Source: Saccharospirillum sp. (lineage in GTDB: Bacteria > Pseudomonadota > Gammaproteobacteria > Pseudomonadales > Natronospirillaceae). From it: 64,000 nucleotides of DNA. The notes under the pieces were generated by a model. It ran no database searches. It was not told where the DNA came from and worked only from the letters and a program-made list of their open reading frames with translations. The position numbers and the translations under genes are program-made. How positions within the stretch are numbered: position 1 is the stretch's first letter; each line of letters begins with the position of its first letter. The DNA lies in contig JAGYIL010000001.1 of assembly GCA_018402545.1 (NCBI GenBank), forward strand, positions 310,001 to 374,000, in the 5' to 3' direction. Of the stretch, positions 44,537-54,570 are shown piece after piece.

Positions 44537-45399
44537 TGGGCGTCCATGATGCCGATGGTGACGGCTGTGGCTTCAATCGGCGCGTAATCTGCGTTCGTTG
44601 CCGGGATGAAACCGCTGCGCGGGAAGGCAGTGAGCAGATCCGGGTCGGTCATGTCGAGCAGGGCCTGTTGAACGCGCTGGGTAAAGCCGTCGCCAAAACG
44701 GGCGTCGGCATCGCCGCGGATTGTCCACTGGTAATCCGGATAGGCCGGGGTTTCCCAAATGACCTGCACGGCGTCGGTATCGATATCACCTGCCTCGACT
44801 CCGGCGTCCCAAACAGCGTAGTTTACGGCGCCCACGTCATAAGCGCCCGATTCGACGAGGGCGATGGTACGCGAATGGTCGCCGGAAAAACCGACGCGGT
44901 TGAACAGGGTTTCCGGCGCTTCGCCGAACTGTTCGCGCAGATAAAACTCCGGCATTAACCGGCCCGAGGTAGAACCCTTGGAACCAAAAGTGAAGCTTTT
45001 GCCACGCAAGGCATCGGTCAGCGCATCGGCCGGTGCCAGGCCGGTGCTTTCATGGGCAATAAAATAGGAGGTGAAGGCGGTGTCTTCCACGCCCTGGGCA
45101 ATGGCCTGACTGCCCGGCACCAACTGTCGGGCCTGCACGCCGGTTAGCCCGCCGAACCAGGCCATTTGCACCTGGTCACTGCGAAACGCGCTGACGGCGG
45201 CAGAATAGCTTTTAACCGGAATGTACTGAACGTCGACCCCCAGCTGCTGTTCCAGATAGTCCGCGATCTTGCCAAACCGTTCGGTTAACCGGCGTTCGTC
45301 CTGATCGGGGATGGCGGTGAACACAAAGGTGTCGGCCAGAACGGCTGGCGCCAGAAGGGCGGTGACGCTGATGCAGAGGGTTTTGGTAATCCGGTTCAT
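44533..45399 (-). CDS. PhnD-like periplasmic binding protein, possibly selenate type
   Basis: A 288-residue binding protein with a signal peptide (MNRITKTLCISVTALLAPAVLA). The mature start DTFVFTAIPDQDERRLTERF and the blocks KSYSAAVSAFRSDQVQMAWFGG and GVQARQLVPGSQAIAQG match the PhnD-like subgroup that has been annotated as putative selenate-binding proteins. The assignment is from memory of that subgroup; phosphonate or phosphite remain possible. ATG 45399 places the signal peptide at the N-terminus. First gene of the operon that continues with the ATPase and fused permease. No selD or tRNA 2-selenouridine synthase gene is in the window. Confidence 0.85.
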   Translation of the reverse strand: MNRITKTLCISVTALLAPAVLADTFVFTAIPDQDERRLTERFGKIADYLEQQLGVDVQYIPVKSYSAAVSAFRSDQVQMAWFGGLTGVQARQLVPGSQAIAQGVEDTAFTSYFIAHESTGLAPADALTDALRGKSFTFGSKGSTSGRLMPEFYLREQFGEAPETLFNRVGFSGDHSRTIALVESGAYDVGAVNYAVWDAGVEAGDIDTDAVQVIWETPAYPDYQWTIRGDADARFGDGFTQRVQQALLDMTDPDLLTAFPRSGFIPATNADYAPIEATAVTIGIMDAQ

Positions 45400-45661
45400 G
45401 GAGCGTGTCCTTGTTGAGACTCTTGAAGCGATGGGCATGGTGGAATCGGGGCGGAAGTATATCAAAAGTCTGCCCTGCGCCTGCATTCACCGGCTCACTG
45501 TTGTCCGCTAGTTGGAGAATCACTCGTGCGATGGTAAACGGAAGCCGTGACTGTGGCTTGTACAGTGGATTTTTTAGGAGGGCGGCGACTTCGGTGCGTG
45601 ATGGTTTGCCCATTGGTCATTCAGAGGCTCCCTAGAGGCAAATCATGCACCCGGAGGTGAA

Positions 45662-46717
45662 TTAGGACCTGGAGCTGGCATCATAAAACAAGGGTTCGGT
45701 TGCCTGACGATTCAGCGCATTCACTACGTTGGCTTCCTGCTCATTTTGGCTGGCGTCGTGGCTGTGTTCGGTGTTGATGCCGAGTTTATTGAACAGGCGG
45801 GTATCGGCATCTTCTGCGGGGTTGGGTGTGGTCAGCAGTTTGCAGCCGTAAAATATCGAATTGGCACCGGCCAAAAAGCACAGCGCCTGCGTCTGTTCGT
45901 TCATGGCTTCACGGCCGGCGGAGAGTCTAACGTAGCTCTTGGGCATCATGATGCGGGCTACCGCAATGGTGCGAATAAACTCGAATTCATCGAGCTCTTC
46001 TACCTGTTCCAGTGGTGTTCCCGCTACCCTGACCAGTTTGTTGATGGGCACGCTCTCAGGGTGCGGCTCCAGGTTGGCCAGTTGCACCAGCAACCCGGCC
46101 CGGTCGCTGGCGCTTTCACCCATGCCAACAATGCCGCCTGAACATACCTTCATGCCCGCCTGGCGCACTTGTTCCAGCGTATCCAGTCGGTTCTGGTAAG
46201 TCCGGGTGCTGATGATGTCGGCGTAGTAGTCTGGTGAGGTATCGAGGTTGTGGTTGTAGTAATCGAGCCCGGCGTCTTTCAACATTCCGGCTTGCTGGGG
46301 GCTGAGCATGCCCAGTGTCATGCAGGTTTCCAGGCCCAGTGCTTTAACGCCGCTGATCATCCCGATAACGGCGGGCATGTCTCTGACGTGAGGGTTGCGC
46401 CAGGCCGCGCCCATGCAAAAGCGGGTGGCGCCATTTTGTTTGGCTTCCTTCGCCCGTTGCAGCACGGTTTCTACGTCCATCAGCCGTTCTTTTTTTAACC
46501 CGGTATTGTAGCGCGCGCTTTGCGGGCAATATTTGCAATCTTCCGGGCAGGCGCCTGTTTTTATCGACAACAAGGTACTGACTTGCACGCGATTGGGGTC
46601 GAAATACTGGCGGTGTACGCTCTGTGCGTGAAACAGCAAATCATTGAAAGGCAGTGCGAATAGCTCACCTGCCTCGGTGGTTGTCCAGCCATGGCGAATT
46701 GCACCGGGCGCCTGCAT
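45662..46717 (-). CDS. bioB: Biotin synthase
   Basis: A 351-residue radical-SAM enzyme that inserts sulphur into dethiobiotin. The radical cluster motif CPEDCKYC gives Cys57, Cys61 and Cys64. Other landmarks are [45 protein letters not shown] and the C-terminal [15 protein letters not shown]. The Arg that binds the second [2Fe-2S] cluster is expected in [17 protein letters not shown]. It is not in a bio operon here: no bioF, bioC or bioD lies near. No clear BirA operator was recognised upstream. Confidence 0.96.
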   Translation of the reverse strand: MQAPGAIRHGWTTTEAGELFALPFNDLLFHAQSVHRQYFDPNRVQVSTLLSIKTGACPEDCKYCPQSARYNTGLKKERLMDVETVLQRAKEAKQNGATRFCMGAAWRNPHVRDMPAVIGMISGVKALGLETCMTLGMLSPQQAGMLKDAGLDYYNHNLDTSPDYYADIISTRTYQNRLDTLEQVRQAGMKVCSGGIVGMGESASDRAGLLVQLANLEPHPESVPINKLVRVAGTPLEQVEELDEFEFIRTIAVARIMMPKSYVRLSAGREAMNEQTQALCFLAGANSIFYGCKLLTTPNPAEDADTRLFNKLGINTEHSHDASQNEQEANVVNALNRQATEPLFYDASSRS

Positions 46718-46936
46718 GAGGAATCCTTGTTGAAGAGTGGCGCCTGGGAGTCTAAGTCTGAGTTGGCCGCAGTCAACTTTTTCGGATCTAAAATTTTACA
46801 GCTGTTTGATTTGTGATCTGATCCCTTGTGGTGTTCAAGCACAATATTTGTTGGATCAATATGCCGCAGTCAGATGTTTTCAGCCAAGCGCATGGCTCAA
46901 CCGGGCGTTTGAAAACAAGCGATGTACTCAGAGCAA

Positions 46937-46963
46937 CACCTTGCGTCGGTTAGCCGCAAGGTG
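46937..46963 (-). terminator. Hairpin after the bile-acid symporter family gene
   Basis: CACCTTGCG (46937-46945) and CGCAAGGTG (46955-46963) form a perfect 9-bp stem with a 9-nt loop, 19 nt beyond the stop of the leftward gene. The following minus-strand bases TTGCTCTG are only moderately T-rich. Confidence 0.5.
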
Positions 46964-46981
46964 TGACAGGGAGGGGGTGCT

Positions 46982-47878
46982 TCAGGCGGGTTCCACTTTG
47001 GCCTGGTCTCGCGCCAGCTCTTCACGCCGGGTCCAGCGACGGTAGAAGACGGTGACAATGGTGGAGTTGATCACGATAAACAGGGAGTACATAACCGGTA
47101 TCAGCAAGATGAGCTGCTGGGTTTCATCGGCGAACGTCATAATGACGATCAGCGCTGCCAGCGGGCCATTCTGAATACCGGTTTCCAAAGATACCGTTCT
47201 GGCTTTTTGCGGGTTCAGTCTGAGCACGCGGGAGAATATATAGCCGAAGGTAAAGCCAATGAGCCCGATCAATATCACCGCGGCGTATACTTCCCAGCCG
47301 GTTTCTACCAGCAAACGCCAGTTTCTGGGTACCCAGGTGATCACGAGAAAGATGATGACGATGGCCCCGAGAATACCGCCCATCAGTTCGATGACCGCAC
47401 CGATGTTGGAATTCTTACGGCGCAGCCACATGCCGATCAGGGTCGGAATCAGCAACACAAAGAGTAAGCGCGCAATCTGGTCTGGCGGGATGCGAAACGC
47501 ATCATCAATGCCCTGGGTATAGAACTCCATTAACAAAGGCACCATCACAAAGCCGGCCAGTGTGGAGCAAATGGTCATCATAATGCTCAGGCTGAGCAAG
47601 CTCTTTGAGAAATACGCAAAAATATTGGAGGTGGTACCGCCTGGCATGCAGCCGATCAGCACCAGCCCCACCGTTTGTTCAACCGTTAAATTCAGAACCC
47701 GTGACAGCACAAAGGCGATCAGCGGCATCAGCAAGTACTGTGAGGCAAAACCCACACCCACCGCTTGCGGGTGACGCAAGGCCAGGCGGAAATCCTTAAA
47801 GGTGAGTGATGACCCCATGCCAAACATGATGATCACCATCATGACCGACAGTAAACTTTCTTCCAATGGACTAAGCAT
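46982..47878 (-). CDS. Bile acid:sodium symporter (BASS) family transporter
   Basis: A 298-residue membrane protein with about nine helices. The family regions are visible: the SSLTFKDFRLALRHPQAVGVG entry, GLVLIGCMPGGTTSNIFAYFSK with the conserved GGTxSN motif of the sodium site, and VSLETGIQNGPLAALIVIM with the ETGxQN motif. Such transporters co-import organic anions with sodium. The substrate here is unknown. The true start is ATG 47878; a longer frame upstream would run into the ligase gene. It lies 25 bp after the acyl-CoA ligase on the same strand, so the two may share a transcript. Confidence 0.9.
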   Translation of the reverse strand: MLSPLEESLLSVMMVIIMFGMGSSLTFKDFRLALRHPQAVGVGFASQYLLMPLIAFVLSRVLNLTVEQTVGLVLIGCMPGGTTSNIFAYFSKSLLSLSIMMTICSTLAGFVMVPLLMEFYTQGIDDAFRIPPDQIARLLFVLLIPTLIGMWLRRKNSNIGAVIELMGGILGAIVIIFLVITWVPRNWRLLVETGWEVYAAVILIGLIGFTFGYIFSRVLRLNPQKARTVSLETGIQNGPLAALIVIMTFADETQQLILLIPVMYSLFIVINSTIVTVFYRRWTRREELARDQAKVEPA

Positions 47879-47903
47879 GTTCTGTACTCCGACTGAGTAG
47901 CTG

Positions 47904-49640
47904 TTATTTTTGTATGACGGCGGCGCGGACTTCTTTTCTGAGTACCTTGCCGACCGGCGTTTTGGGCAACTCATCCCAGAAAACGACTTTCCGGGGCACT
48001 TTATAGGCCGCGAGTTCCTGCTTGCAGTGGGCGATGATGTCGTGCTCGGTAATGCCTTCTTCGCGCAACACCACAAACGCCTGTACCGCTTCACCTGTCT
48101 GGTCGTCGGCGACGCCAATCACCGCCGATTCCTGCACCTGTGGAATGCGGGCGATGCAGTCTTCTATTTCATTGGGGTAGACGTTAAAGCCGCTGACCAG
48201 AATCATGTCTTTCTTGCGATCGACAATGCTGAAGTGACCGTCTTCGGTCATCACGCCGATGTCGCCGGTATAGAACCAGCCGTCTTTTACTGAATCGGCG
48301 GTATCCTGGGGGCGCTTCCAGTAACCTTTCATGACCTGAGGGCCACGCACGATGATTTCACCGGGATCGCCGACAGGGACGGTGGCACCCTGTTCATCGA
48401 CGATGCGCACCTCGGTATCGGGTGCGGGAATGCCGATGCTGTTGACGCGTTCCTGGCCGATCGGGTTGAAACAAATAACCGGGGCGGTCTCGGTCAGGCC
48501 ATAGCCTTCAGAGATGGGGCTGCCGACTATGGTACGCCAACGCTCGGCGACCGACTGGTGCAGTGCGGTACCGCCTGCCATGGCTACCTTCATGGTTTTG
48601 GGTGGGTAGACGGTAAACCATTCTTCGTTCAGCAGTGCGTTATAGAGGGTGTTGACCCCCGAGATGGCTGAAATCGGGTAGTTATCAAAAGCACGCTGAC
48701 AATTCTGGATGGGCCTGGGGCTGGGCACCAGAATGTTGTGCGCCCCTTTGTGGTAGAAGGCCAGCAAATTCACCGTGAACGCAAAGATGTGGTACATCGG
48801 CAAGGCGGTCAGAATGCACTCCTTGCCAGGCTCGATGTGCCCCTGCACCACGGAATCGACCTGCTCAAGGTTACTGATCAGGTTGCCGTGTGTCAGCTCG
48901 GCCCCTTTGCTGACCCCGGTGGTTCCGCCCGTGTACTGCAGCAGCGCGGTGTCAGAGCGAGTCAGATGTTCCCAGTACTGGCGCACGTCTATGCTTGCCT
49001 GTGCTTTTGCTTCTCGGCCTTTTTTCACGGCCGTATTGATGTCGTCGGCTTTGACCTGATGCTGGGGAATCGCCCGGTTCCAGTATTTCAGTACGGCTTT
49101 GAGTACACCCCTTACCACCGGGGGAAACCACTGGGCAACGGAGGTGATGACCACTTGTTTGATAGCGGTTTTCGCCAGTATGGCTTCGAGTTTATCGACA
49201 AACATATCGACGATGACCAGCGCCTGGGCACCACTGTCATTGAACTGGTGCTCCATTTCCCGTTTGGTGTAGAGCGGGTTGACGTTCACCAGAATGCAAC
49301 CGGCTTTGAGAATGCCGAAGGCGACCACTGGCAAGGTCAGGCAGTTGGGCATTTGCACCGCAACCCGGGTGCCGGCTTCAAGCTTGATGCATTCGCGCAA
49401 ATAGACGGCAAAGGCATCTGACATTTCATCGACTTCGGCGTAGGTGAGCCGGCCGTTCATGCCGTTTGGCATGCAGGTGGTGAACGCCAGGTGGTCGCTG
49501 TAGGACTGGCTGGCCGTTTGTATCAGGGCGGGTAGGTTGTCGTGTTTGTGTTGACTGGCCGTGCTGGTACCGGCCCCGGATCGGGCTGCCCGGTAATGGC
49601 TTTCCCAGGGTTTGCTATCGTAATACTGATCATTCGACAT
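47904..49640 (-). CDS. fadD: Long-chain fatty acid--CoA ligase
   Basis: A 578-residue ANL-family ligase. The adenylate motif YTGGTTGVSKGAELTH, then GYGLTETAPVICFN, the hinge region YTGDIGVMTEDGHF, and the C-terminal catalytic lysine motif KTPVGKVLRKEVR are all present. It opens with MSNDQYYDSKPWE as in FadD-like enzymes. It activates fatty acids as acyl-CoA at the inner membrane. ATG 49640 is used; 14 codons further upstream are open but lack a ribosome site. Linkage to the symporter gene suggests uptake and activation of an organic acid, which would make a medium- or long-chain substrate plausible. Confidence 0.92.
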   Translation of the reverse strand: MSNDQYYDSKPWESHYRAARSGAGTSTASQHKHDNLPALIQTASQSYSDHLAFTTCMPNGMNGRLTYAEVDEMSDAFAVYLRECIKLEAGTRVAVQMPNCLTLPVVAFGILKAGCILVNVNPLYTKREMEHQFNDSGAQALVIVDMFVDKLEAILAKTAIKQVVITSVAQWFPPVVRGVLKAVLKYWNRAIPQHQVKADDINTAVKKGREAKAQASIDVRQYWEHLTRSDTALLQYTGGTTGVSKGAELTHGNLISNLEQVDSVVQGHIEPGKECILTALPMYHIFAFTVNLLAFYHKGAHNILVPSPRPIQNCQRAFDNYPISAISGVNTLYNALLNEEWFTVYPPKTMKVAMAGGTALHQSVAERWRTIVGSPISEGYGLTETAPVICFNPIGQERVNSIGIPAPDTEVRIVDEQGATVPVGDPGEIIVRGPQVMKGYWKRPQDTADSVKDGWFYTGDIGVMTEDGHFSIVDRKKDMILVSGFNVYPNEIEDCIARIPQVQESAVIGVADDQTGEAVQAFVVLREEGITEHDIIAHCKQELAAYKVPRKVVFWDELPKTPVGKVLRKEVRAAVIQK

Positions 49641-50030
49641 GAATGGCCTCGCAGTGATGACCTGCCAGCGTTCGGACCCCAAGGCAGTCTTCGGGTAACG
49701 AACTACAGGTCTTTGTTGTTTTTATTCCCAGATACAATACTCAACAGTGCTGTGAGGCAACAACCGCTTTAGCGTCTGTTTGTAGAAAACTGCACATATC
49801 CCCGAACTACTCACTGATTATTGACCCCGATCGCTGCTTTGCCAAGGCGCCACCGACACTTGCCGTCATCTACTTGACACTGAATGCGAAAGTGGATCTT
49901 CAATAACGACTGGCTAGCCGGTGGTGCATGGCTGACACATGGAGCGGGCGTTGCTGCAGGTGCGGGGTCAGGGTGAAGCGGTGGATTGGCTGAATCGCCA
50001 GACGGCTTTTCCGCTACCCTTGGTAACCGG
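49641..50030. other. Intergenic region, possible gene remnant at its end
   Basis: No regulatory site was recognised before fadD. At 49939-50037 a short frame (from MERALLQVRGQGEAVDWLNR) runs into the 3' end of the LysR gene and reads like the last 32 residues of a decayed protein. It has no ribosome site and no recognised family. Confidence 0.3.
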
Positions 50031-50927
50031 TTATTGATCTGAAAGGTGGTTTTTCAGAAAGCCGAGCATCGCCTGCACTTTCATCGGCAGGTATTTTCGG
50101 GCCGGGTAGACCAGCCAGGCATGAACCATCCGGTCTTGCCAGTCGGTTAAGATGGGTGTCAGTGCGCCGGAGTCCAGGTAGGTGCTGAGTATGAAGTCGG
50201 GCTGGTACAGGACCCCCAGGTGCTGACAGGCTGCCTGGGCCAGCAAATCGCCGTTGTTCAACTGCAGAGCCGACCGAACCCGGACCCGGGCTTCCTCTTC
50301 GCCGCGGATCAGGTGCCAGTTGCTGGGTTGGGCGCTCAATGAATAGGTCAGGCAGGGGTGCGCTTCCAGGTCTTCGGGCGTATTAATGGCCGGGTGACGG
50401 GCCAGATATTCCGGTGAGGCTGCGCACTTCATGCGATAGGTGCCGAGCGGTTTGGCGATCAGGCTACTGTCTTTGAGGTTGGCAACGCGCAGGCCCAGGT
50501 CGAAGCCCTCGGCAACCAGATCGGCGTGACGATCTGACAGTTCAATGTCCAGCTCGAGATCGGGGTAGGTCAGTTTGAAATCGGGGATCAGTGGCATAAT
50601 CAGCCGGCGCCCGAAGTCGAGCGGCATGGTCATGCGCAGGGTGCCGGTGATGGTGGTGGTCATGCGTTCGACACGGGCATCGATGTTGGCCATCTCCTCC
50701 AGCAGCGGCACAACGTCGTGGTAATAGCGTTCACCGGCTTCGGTCAGGGTGATGCGTCGGGTATTGCGACGCAACAGGCTAGTGTTCAGGGCCTGCTCCA
50801 GTGACTGAACCAGCTTGCTGGTTTTGGCGACCGATATGTTCAACTCCGTCGCCGCGCGGGAAAAACTGCTGTGTTCGACTACGGCACAAAACACCCGCAG
50901 GGCGTCCAATCGGTCCATCACCGGCAT
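50031..50927 (-). CDS. LysR-family transcriptional regulator
   Basis: A 298-residue LTTR of the CrgA-like subgroup: MDRLDALRVFCAVVEHSSFSRAATELNISVAKTSKLVQSLEQ for the winged helix, then an effector domain with GTLRMTMPLDFGRRLIMPLIP and FDLGLRVANLKDSSLIAKPLG. The target is unknown: upstream 204 bp later lies the yceI gene in the opposite direction, which might be controlled. ATG 50918, four residues in, is an alternative start. Confidence 0.92.
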   Translation of the reverse strand: MPVMDRLDALRVFCAVVEHSSFSRAATELNISVAKTSKLVQSLEQALNTSLLRRNTRRITLTEAGERYYHDVVPLLEEMANIDARVERMTTTITGTLRMTMPLDFGRRLIMPLIPDFKLTYPDLELDIELSDRHADLVAEGFDLGLRVANLKDSSLIAKPLGTYRMKCAASPEYLARHPAINTPEDLEAHPCLTYSLSAQPSNWHLIRGEEEARVRVRSALQLNNGDLLAQAACQHLGVLYQPDFILSTYLDSGALTPILTDWQDRMVHAWLVYPARKYLPMKVQAMLGFLKNHLSDQ

Positions 50928-51130
50928 CCTTCTTCTAACCTAACTGGTCATGTTACCCGGTTTTGGACTTTATGTTGGCGTCCTTATGCTTTCTATACAT
51001 CAATGTAAAACCGGGGTCACTGTTTTCCAAATTCGAAAAAGCCATTTTCAATTACAGTGGATTACAGCGTGCGAGTGACTCAGTAGAGTGGCGGGCTCTA
51101 TCCTGTCTCACCCTATACAAGGAAGCGATC

Positions 51131-51697
51131 ATGAAAACTCTGTCCCTGACGCTGGTGGCCATTTCCGTCTCAATGATCAGTGCCTCGGCACTGGCCGCCA
51201 ATTACCAGATTGACCATGCCCACTCGGCAGTCACTTTCGAAACCGGTCACCTCGGTGTTTCCCGTTTGCCGGGCCGCTTTAACGAATTTTCAGGCTCTTA
51301 TACCTGGTCGGACGAGAACCTGTCGGAAAATGCCGTATCAATTGAAATTCAGGCAGACAGCATCGACACCAACCACACCGACCGCGACGAGCACCTGCGC
51401 AGCCCGGATTTCTTCAACGTTCGCCAGTACCCGACCATTGAGTTTACCAGCACCGGCTACGAAGGCACCGCAGACGAAGGTGTACTGACGGGCGAAATGA
51501 CCATGCATGGTGTGACCCGCGAAGTGGAAATGAACATCGTGAAAATCGGTGAAGGTGACGACCCCTGGGGTGGCTTTCGTCAGGGTTTCGTGGCAACCAC
51601 CGAACTGATGCGCAGCGACTTTGACATCGACTATTTCATCCCCAACGTGCCGGATGAAACCGAACTGACGATCTTCATTGAAGGTATTCGCGAATAA
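51131..51697 (+). CDS. YceI-family periplasmic lipocalin-like protein
   Basis: A 188-residue protein with a signal peptide (MKTLSLTLVAISVSMISASALA). The mature domain is YceI: NYQIDHAHSAVTFETGHLGVSRLPGRF, then IEIQADSIDTNHTDRDEHLRSPDFF, GEMTMHGVTREVEM, and FDIDYFIPNVPDETELTIFIEG. YceI proteins bind isoprenoid chains in a beta-barrel and occur with cytochromes or stress systems. ATG 51131 is chosen because the signal peptide begins there, although the frame is open for 56 more codons. The membrane protein gene follows 21 bp later, probably in the same operon. Confidence 0.92.
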   Translation: MKTLSLTLVAISVSMISASALAANYQIDHAHSAVTFETGHLGVSRLPGRFNEFSGSYTWSDENLSENAVSIEIQADSIDTNHTDRDEHLRSPDFFNVRQYPTIEFTSTGYEGTADEGVLTGEMTMHGVTREVEMNIVKIGEGDDPWGGFRQGFVATTELMRSDFDIDYFIPNVPDETELTIFIEGIRE

Positions 51698-51718
51698 CAG
51701 CCGGCAGGAGTTACAACC

Positions 51719-52549
51719 ATGATTGGTGACATGCTGCTGCCCACCGTTGTAATGCCATTGCTGGTCATGTTGGCGGCAGCGGCGGCCAGCGTGCGATTGA
51801 GTTGGGCACCCGTGATCGGGGTGTTGCTGGCGATACTGGGCGCCTTTGGCTGGATACAGGGGTTCCGGTTAAATCATCTGCTGGAACCTACAGCGATGGA
51901 TGGCCTCTGGCTGATGACGCTGGTGGCCGTCGTCGCCGCCTTTCTCGGCCGACGCCAGGGCGCGGCGCTAATGCTGCTGGGCCTTCCAATCAGTGTCTGG
52001 GTGGTTTGGGTGTTTGCCGGTTCAATTGGCCCCGTGGTCTGGATAAGTCAGGCACTGGCGCTGCTGGTGCCGGTTGCGCTGGTGGCGTTGGGTGCAGATG
52101 ACCGGGAAGACTCGCCGAAAACTACAGACTTCTGGATGCCAGGTTTCCTGGTCGCGCCGGTGGCGGTTCTGGCACCGACCGTCGGACTGGCCGGCAGTAT
52201 CAAGCTTGCGGAAATTGCCGGCGCCATGGGTGTGGTGATGGCGGTTTGCTGGTGGGTTGCACGGGGTGCGCCGCTTATTGCAAACTGGCAAGTGCCCCGT
52301 TTGTGGCAACGCCTGCTTCCCTGCCTGACTCTGCCGCTGATGTGGGTCGCGCTGACGGCCTACCACCTGGTTGAAGTACCTGCCGTGGCTCTACTGGCCG
52401 CCGCGTTGCCCTGGCTGGTTGGCAGCCTGTTTCATGCCCGGCTTGAATCAAGCCGCTGGTGGCTTAAGCTGGGAGTGCTGGTGATGGTTACCGCACTGCC
52501 GCTGGCATTCAGCCTCTGGTATGTGTGGCCGGAGCAGTCGTTGTACTGA
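51719..52549 (+). CDS. Polytopic membrane protein of unknown function
   Basis: A 276-residue protein that is mostly hydrophobic, with eight or nine predicted membrane helices (VVMPLLVMLAAAAASVRLSW, VIGVLLAILGAFGWIQGF and so on to MVTALPLAFSLWYVW). Loops are short; one longer polar loop lies near GADDREDSPKTTD. No family motif was recognised. It follows yceI by 21 bp in the same direction, so the two probably function together. Confidence 0.6.
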   Translation: MIGDMLLPTVVMPLLVMLAAAAASVRLSWAPVIGVLLAILGAFGWIQGFRLNHLLEPTAMDGLWLMTLVAVVAAFLGRRQGAALMLLGLPISVWVVWVFAGSIGPVVWISQALALLVPVALVALGADDREDSPKTTDFWMPGFLVAPVAVLAPTVGLAGSIKLAEIAGAMGVVMAVCWWVARGAPLIANWQVPRLWQRLLPCLTLPLMWVALTAYHLVEVPAVALLAAALPWLVGSLFHARLESSRWWLKLGVLVMVTALPLAFSLWYVWPEQSLY

Positions 52550-52577
52550 CGTGAGCGTTAATGGTATCGAGGCAGGC

Positions 52578-54311
52578 TTAGTCGTCGATTTTGGACAGCA
52601 GGCCTGCCAATTCCTCAATCTTCCCGACCGTTACTTTTACCAGACTATCTATTTCAGTACTTGATCGCTTTGAATTTGCAGCAAGGCTTCTTACTTCATC
52701 GGCGACAACCGCAAACCCCCGGCCCACATCCCCGGCACGCGCCGCTTCTATGGCGGCATTGAGTGCCAGCAAGTTGGTTTGTTCGGAAATGCCGTTAATG
52801 GCACTGACAATGGCGCTGATCTGTTTGCTTGCATCCAGCACGCTGGTCATCGCCACTTTGGTCTGACCCACCGCCTGTTTTCGATCTGTGATATCAAGCC
52901 CGAGCATCAGGTACTGTGCTATCTCCTGTTTCACATTTCTGAGACAGCATAGGCGGGCGTCGAGGTGCAGTGCTTTTCCATTGCGTTCAACACTGACCAT
53001 CTTTTTAACAGACCCTTCGGTATCTATTCGCCCAATTTCTTCTTTCGTTAACCCATTAAACACAAGGCTTGCGAATTCTGCTTCTGAAATGATCGGCCGT
53101 AACTTGGAATTGGCTAACTCGTTCCAGTTTGAATGTTTACCATTGGGGGTTAGCTCTACGAGCAACAAGACTTCGCTGATGGCAGCCAGCTTGCGATTGA
53201 AGTCGAGGGCCATTTGCTTGACAGAGGTAATGTTTGCCTGGATGGATATGTATTTATCAATGGCTCCACTGTCATCGAAGATTGGATTGATGGAGAGGGA
53301 TATCCAGTAGGGTTCACCACTGCGGCTGTAGTTTAATATCTCGTCGTAAAAGGGTACTTGTTTTTCAATTGACTGGCGGATTCGGGCGATCGCAGCCTTG
53401 TCGGTATCTGGCCCCTGAAGCAGTGCCCCCGGCTTCTTGCCGGCGACTTCCTGAAGGCTATAGCCGGTAAGGCGTTCAAACCCAGGGTTCACGTAATCGA
53501 TCAGGCCATTGGCGTCGGTAATGATCACTGAGTTATCGGTTTCATTGGCGACCAGCGACAGCAATTTGAACTTCTCACGCTTTAACACGTCGGCCGTGAT
53601 GTCGCTGGCAAACTTGATGATTTTCAGTACTTTGCCTTTTGGATCCTTGACGGGATTATAGGTGGCCTGGATCCAGACATCCGACCCATCTTTGGCGATT
53701 CGCCGGTACTCGCTGGACTGAAACTGACCTTTGCGCAGGTTTTCCCAGAATACCTTGTAATCCGTGCTTTGGGCATAGGCTGCATCGACGAACAGACGGT
53801 GGTGATTGCCGACCAGCTCCTGCTTTTCATAGCCAAATACCGCGAGGAAGTTCTCATTGACGTCCAGAATGTTGCCATAGAGGTCGAATTCGATGACTGC
53901 CTGAGACCGAAGAATGGCCTGAACCTTTGACTCGTAATCCGATTCACGCAATACCTGGCTGGTAATGTCATTGGCAAACTTGATGATCCGGCTTACTTTT
54001 CCACCTTTCAGAATGGGCGTATAGGAAGCCTGCAGCCAGACCTTGTGGCCGTCTTTGGTGATTCGCTCGAACCGTGCGGTTTGTGCCTTGCCTGCCCGAA
54101 GGTTCTTCCAGAAGTCTTCATACTGCCTGCTGTTCGCTTCATCGGGGTCTACAAACAACCGGTGGTGCTTGCCAACGACTTCGTCGGCCCGGTAGCCCAT
54201 GGTTTCCAGAAAAAGCGCATTGGCTCTAACGATGGTGCCATCCAGTTTGAACTCAATAGAGGCAAAGGTATTGTTAATTGCCGTGAGAACGTTGTTAGAA
54301 AAGCCGAGCAT
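52578..54311 (-). CDS. Cytoplasmic multi-PAS chemoreceptor with short signalling hairpin
   Basis: A 577-residue protein with no membrane segment. Three PAS/PAC units are clear (about residues 10-120, 130-245 and 255-370). The first two are very alike ([20 protein letters not shown] and [20 protein letters not shown]), which indicates duplication; a fourth PAS-like stretch follows to about residue 470. The C-terminal 100 residues form a short chemoreceptor hairpin with the tip [20 protein letters not shown]. The signalling module is much shorter than in normal MCPs, and no methylation helices are obvious. A soluble redox or ligand sensor acting on CheA is likely. A sigma-28-like promoter lies just upstream. 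Confidence 0.9.
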   Translation of the reverse strand: MLGFSNNVLTAINNTFASIEFKLDGTIVRANALFLETMGYRADEVVGKHHRLFVDPDEANSRQYEDFWKNLRAGKAQTARFERITKDGHKVWLQASYTPILKGGKVSRIIKFANDITSQVLRESDYESKVQAILRSQAVIEFDLYGNILDVNENFLAVFGYEKQELVGNHHRLFVDAAYAQSTDYKVFWENLRKGQFQSSEYRRIAKDGSDVWIQATYNPVKDPKGKVLKIIKFASDITADVLKREKFKLLSLVANETDNSVIITDANGLIDYVNPGFERLTGYSLQEVAGKKPGALLQGPDTDKAAIARIRQSIEKQVPFYDEILNYSRSGEPYWISLSINPIFDDSGAIDKYISIQANITSVKQMALDFNRKLAAISEVLLLVELTPNGKHSNWNELANSKLRPIISEAEFASLVFNGLTKEEIGRIDTEGSVKKMVSVERNGKALHLDARLCCLRNVKQEIAQYLMLGLDITDRKQAVGQTKVAMTSVLDASKQISAIVSAINGISEQTNLLALNAAIEAARAGDVGRGFAVVADEVRSLAANSKRSSTEIDSLVKVTVGKIEELAGLLSKIDD

Positions 54312-54363
54312 AGCCGGGTAGCTCCAAAAAGAGGTGGGTCAGGACATTCAGACTCTGAGCAGG

Positions 54364-54390
54364 TTATCTGGCAGTTTAGACAAAACTTTA
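54364..54390 (-). promoter_or_regulatory. Sigma-28-type promoter of the PAS chemoreceptor
   Basis: On the minus strand TAAAGTTT (54383-54390, perfect -35), 11 nt, and CCAGATAA (54364-54371) match the FliA consensus with two changes in the -10. It lies 53 bp before the start codon. Confidence 0.65.
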
Positions 54391-54570
54391 TACTTTGTTT
54401 GGGTATGAACGAAGGCGGGGCACTGTTTGGGTTTCAGTCGGCTTGGCTATCTTGCACACAGAGTTGAGCGAAAATGTCGGGTGACGCTGCCACGGAAGGT
54501 CTGTTGCGACCTGGAAAGTCCAGGGAGGCTTGCATAAATGGCGCAATGCCTCCCACATTGATTCGCTGTT

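Noticed and set aside
45400-45613. A minus-strand frame starting MGKPSRTEVAALLKNPLYK, thought of as ArfA-like
   Set aside because: The KGKGSY-type C-terminal part of ArfA does not follow, and the frame runs into the phnD-like gene in the wrong frame. At most a remnant.
46718-46860. A BirA operator before bioB
   Set aside because: TTGTGGTGTTCAAGCACAA (46826-46844) is weakly symmetric but does not match the BirA site well and is over 100 bp from the start.
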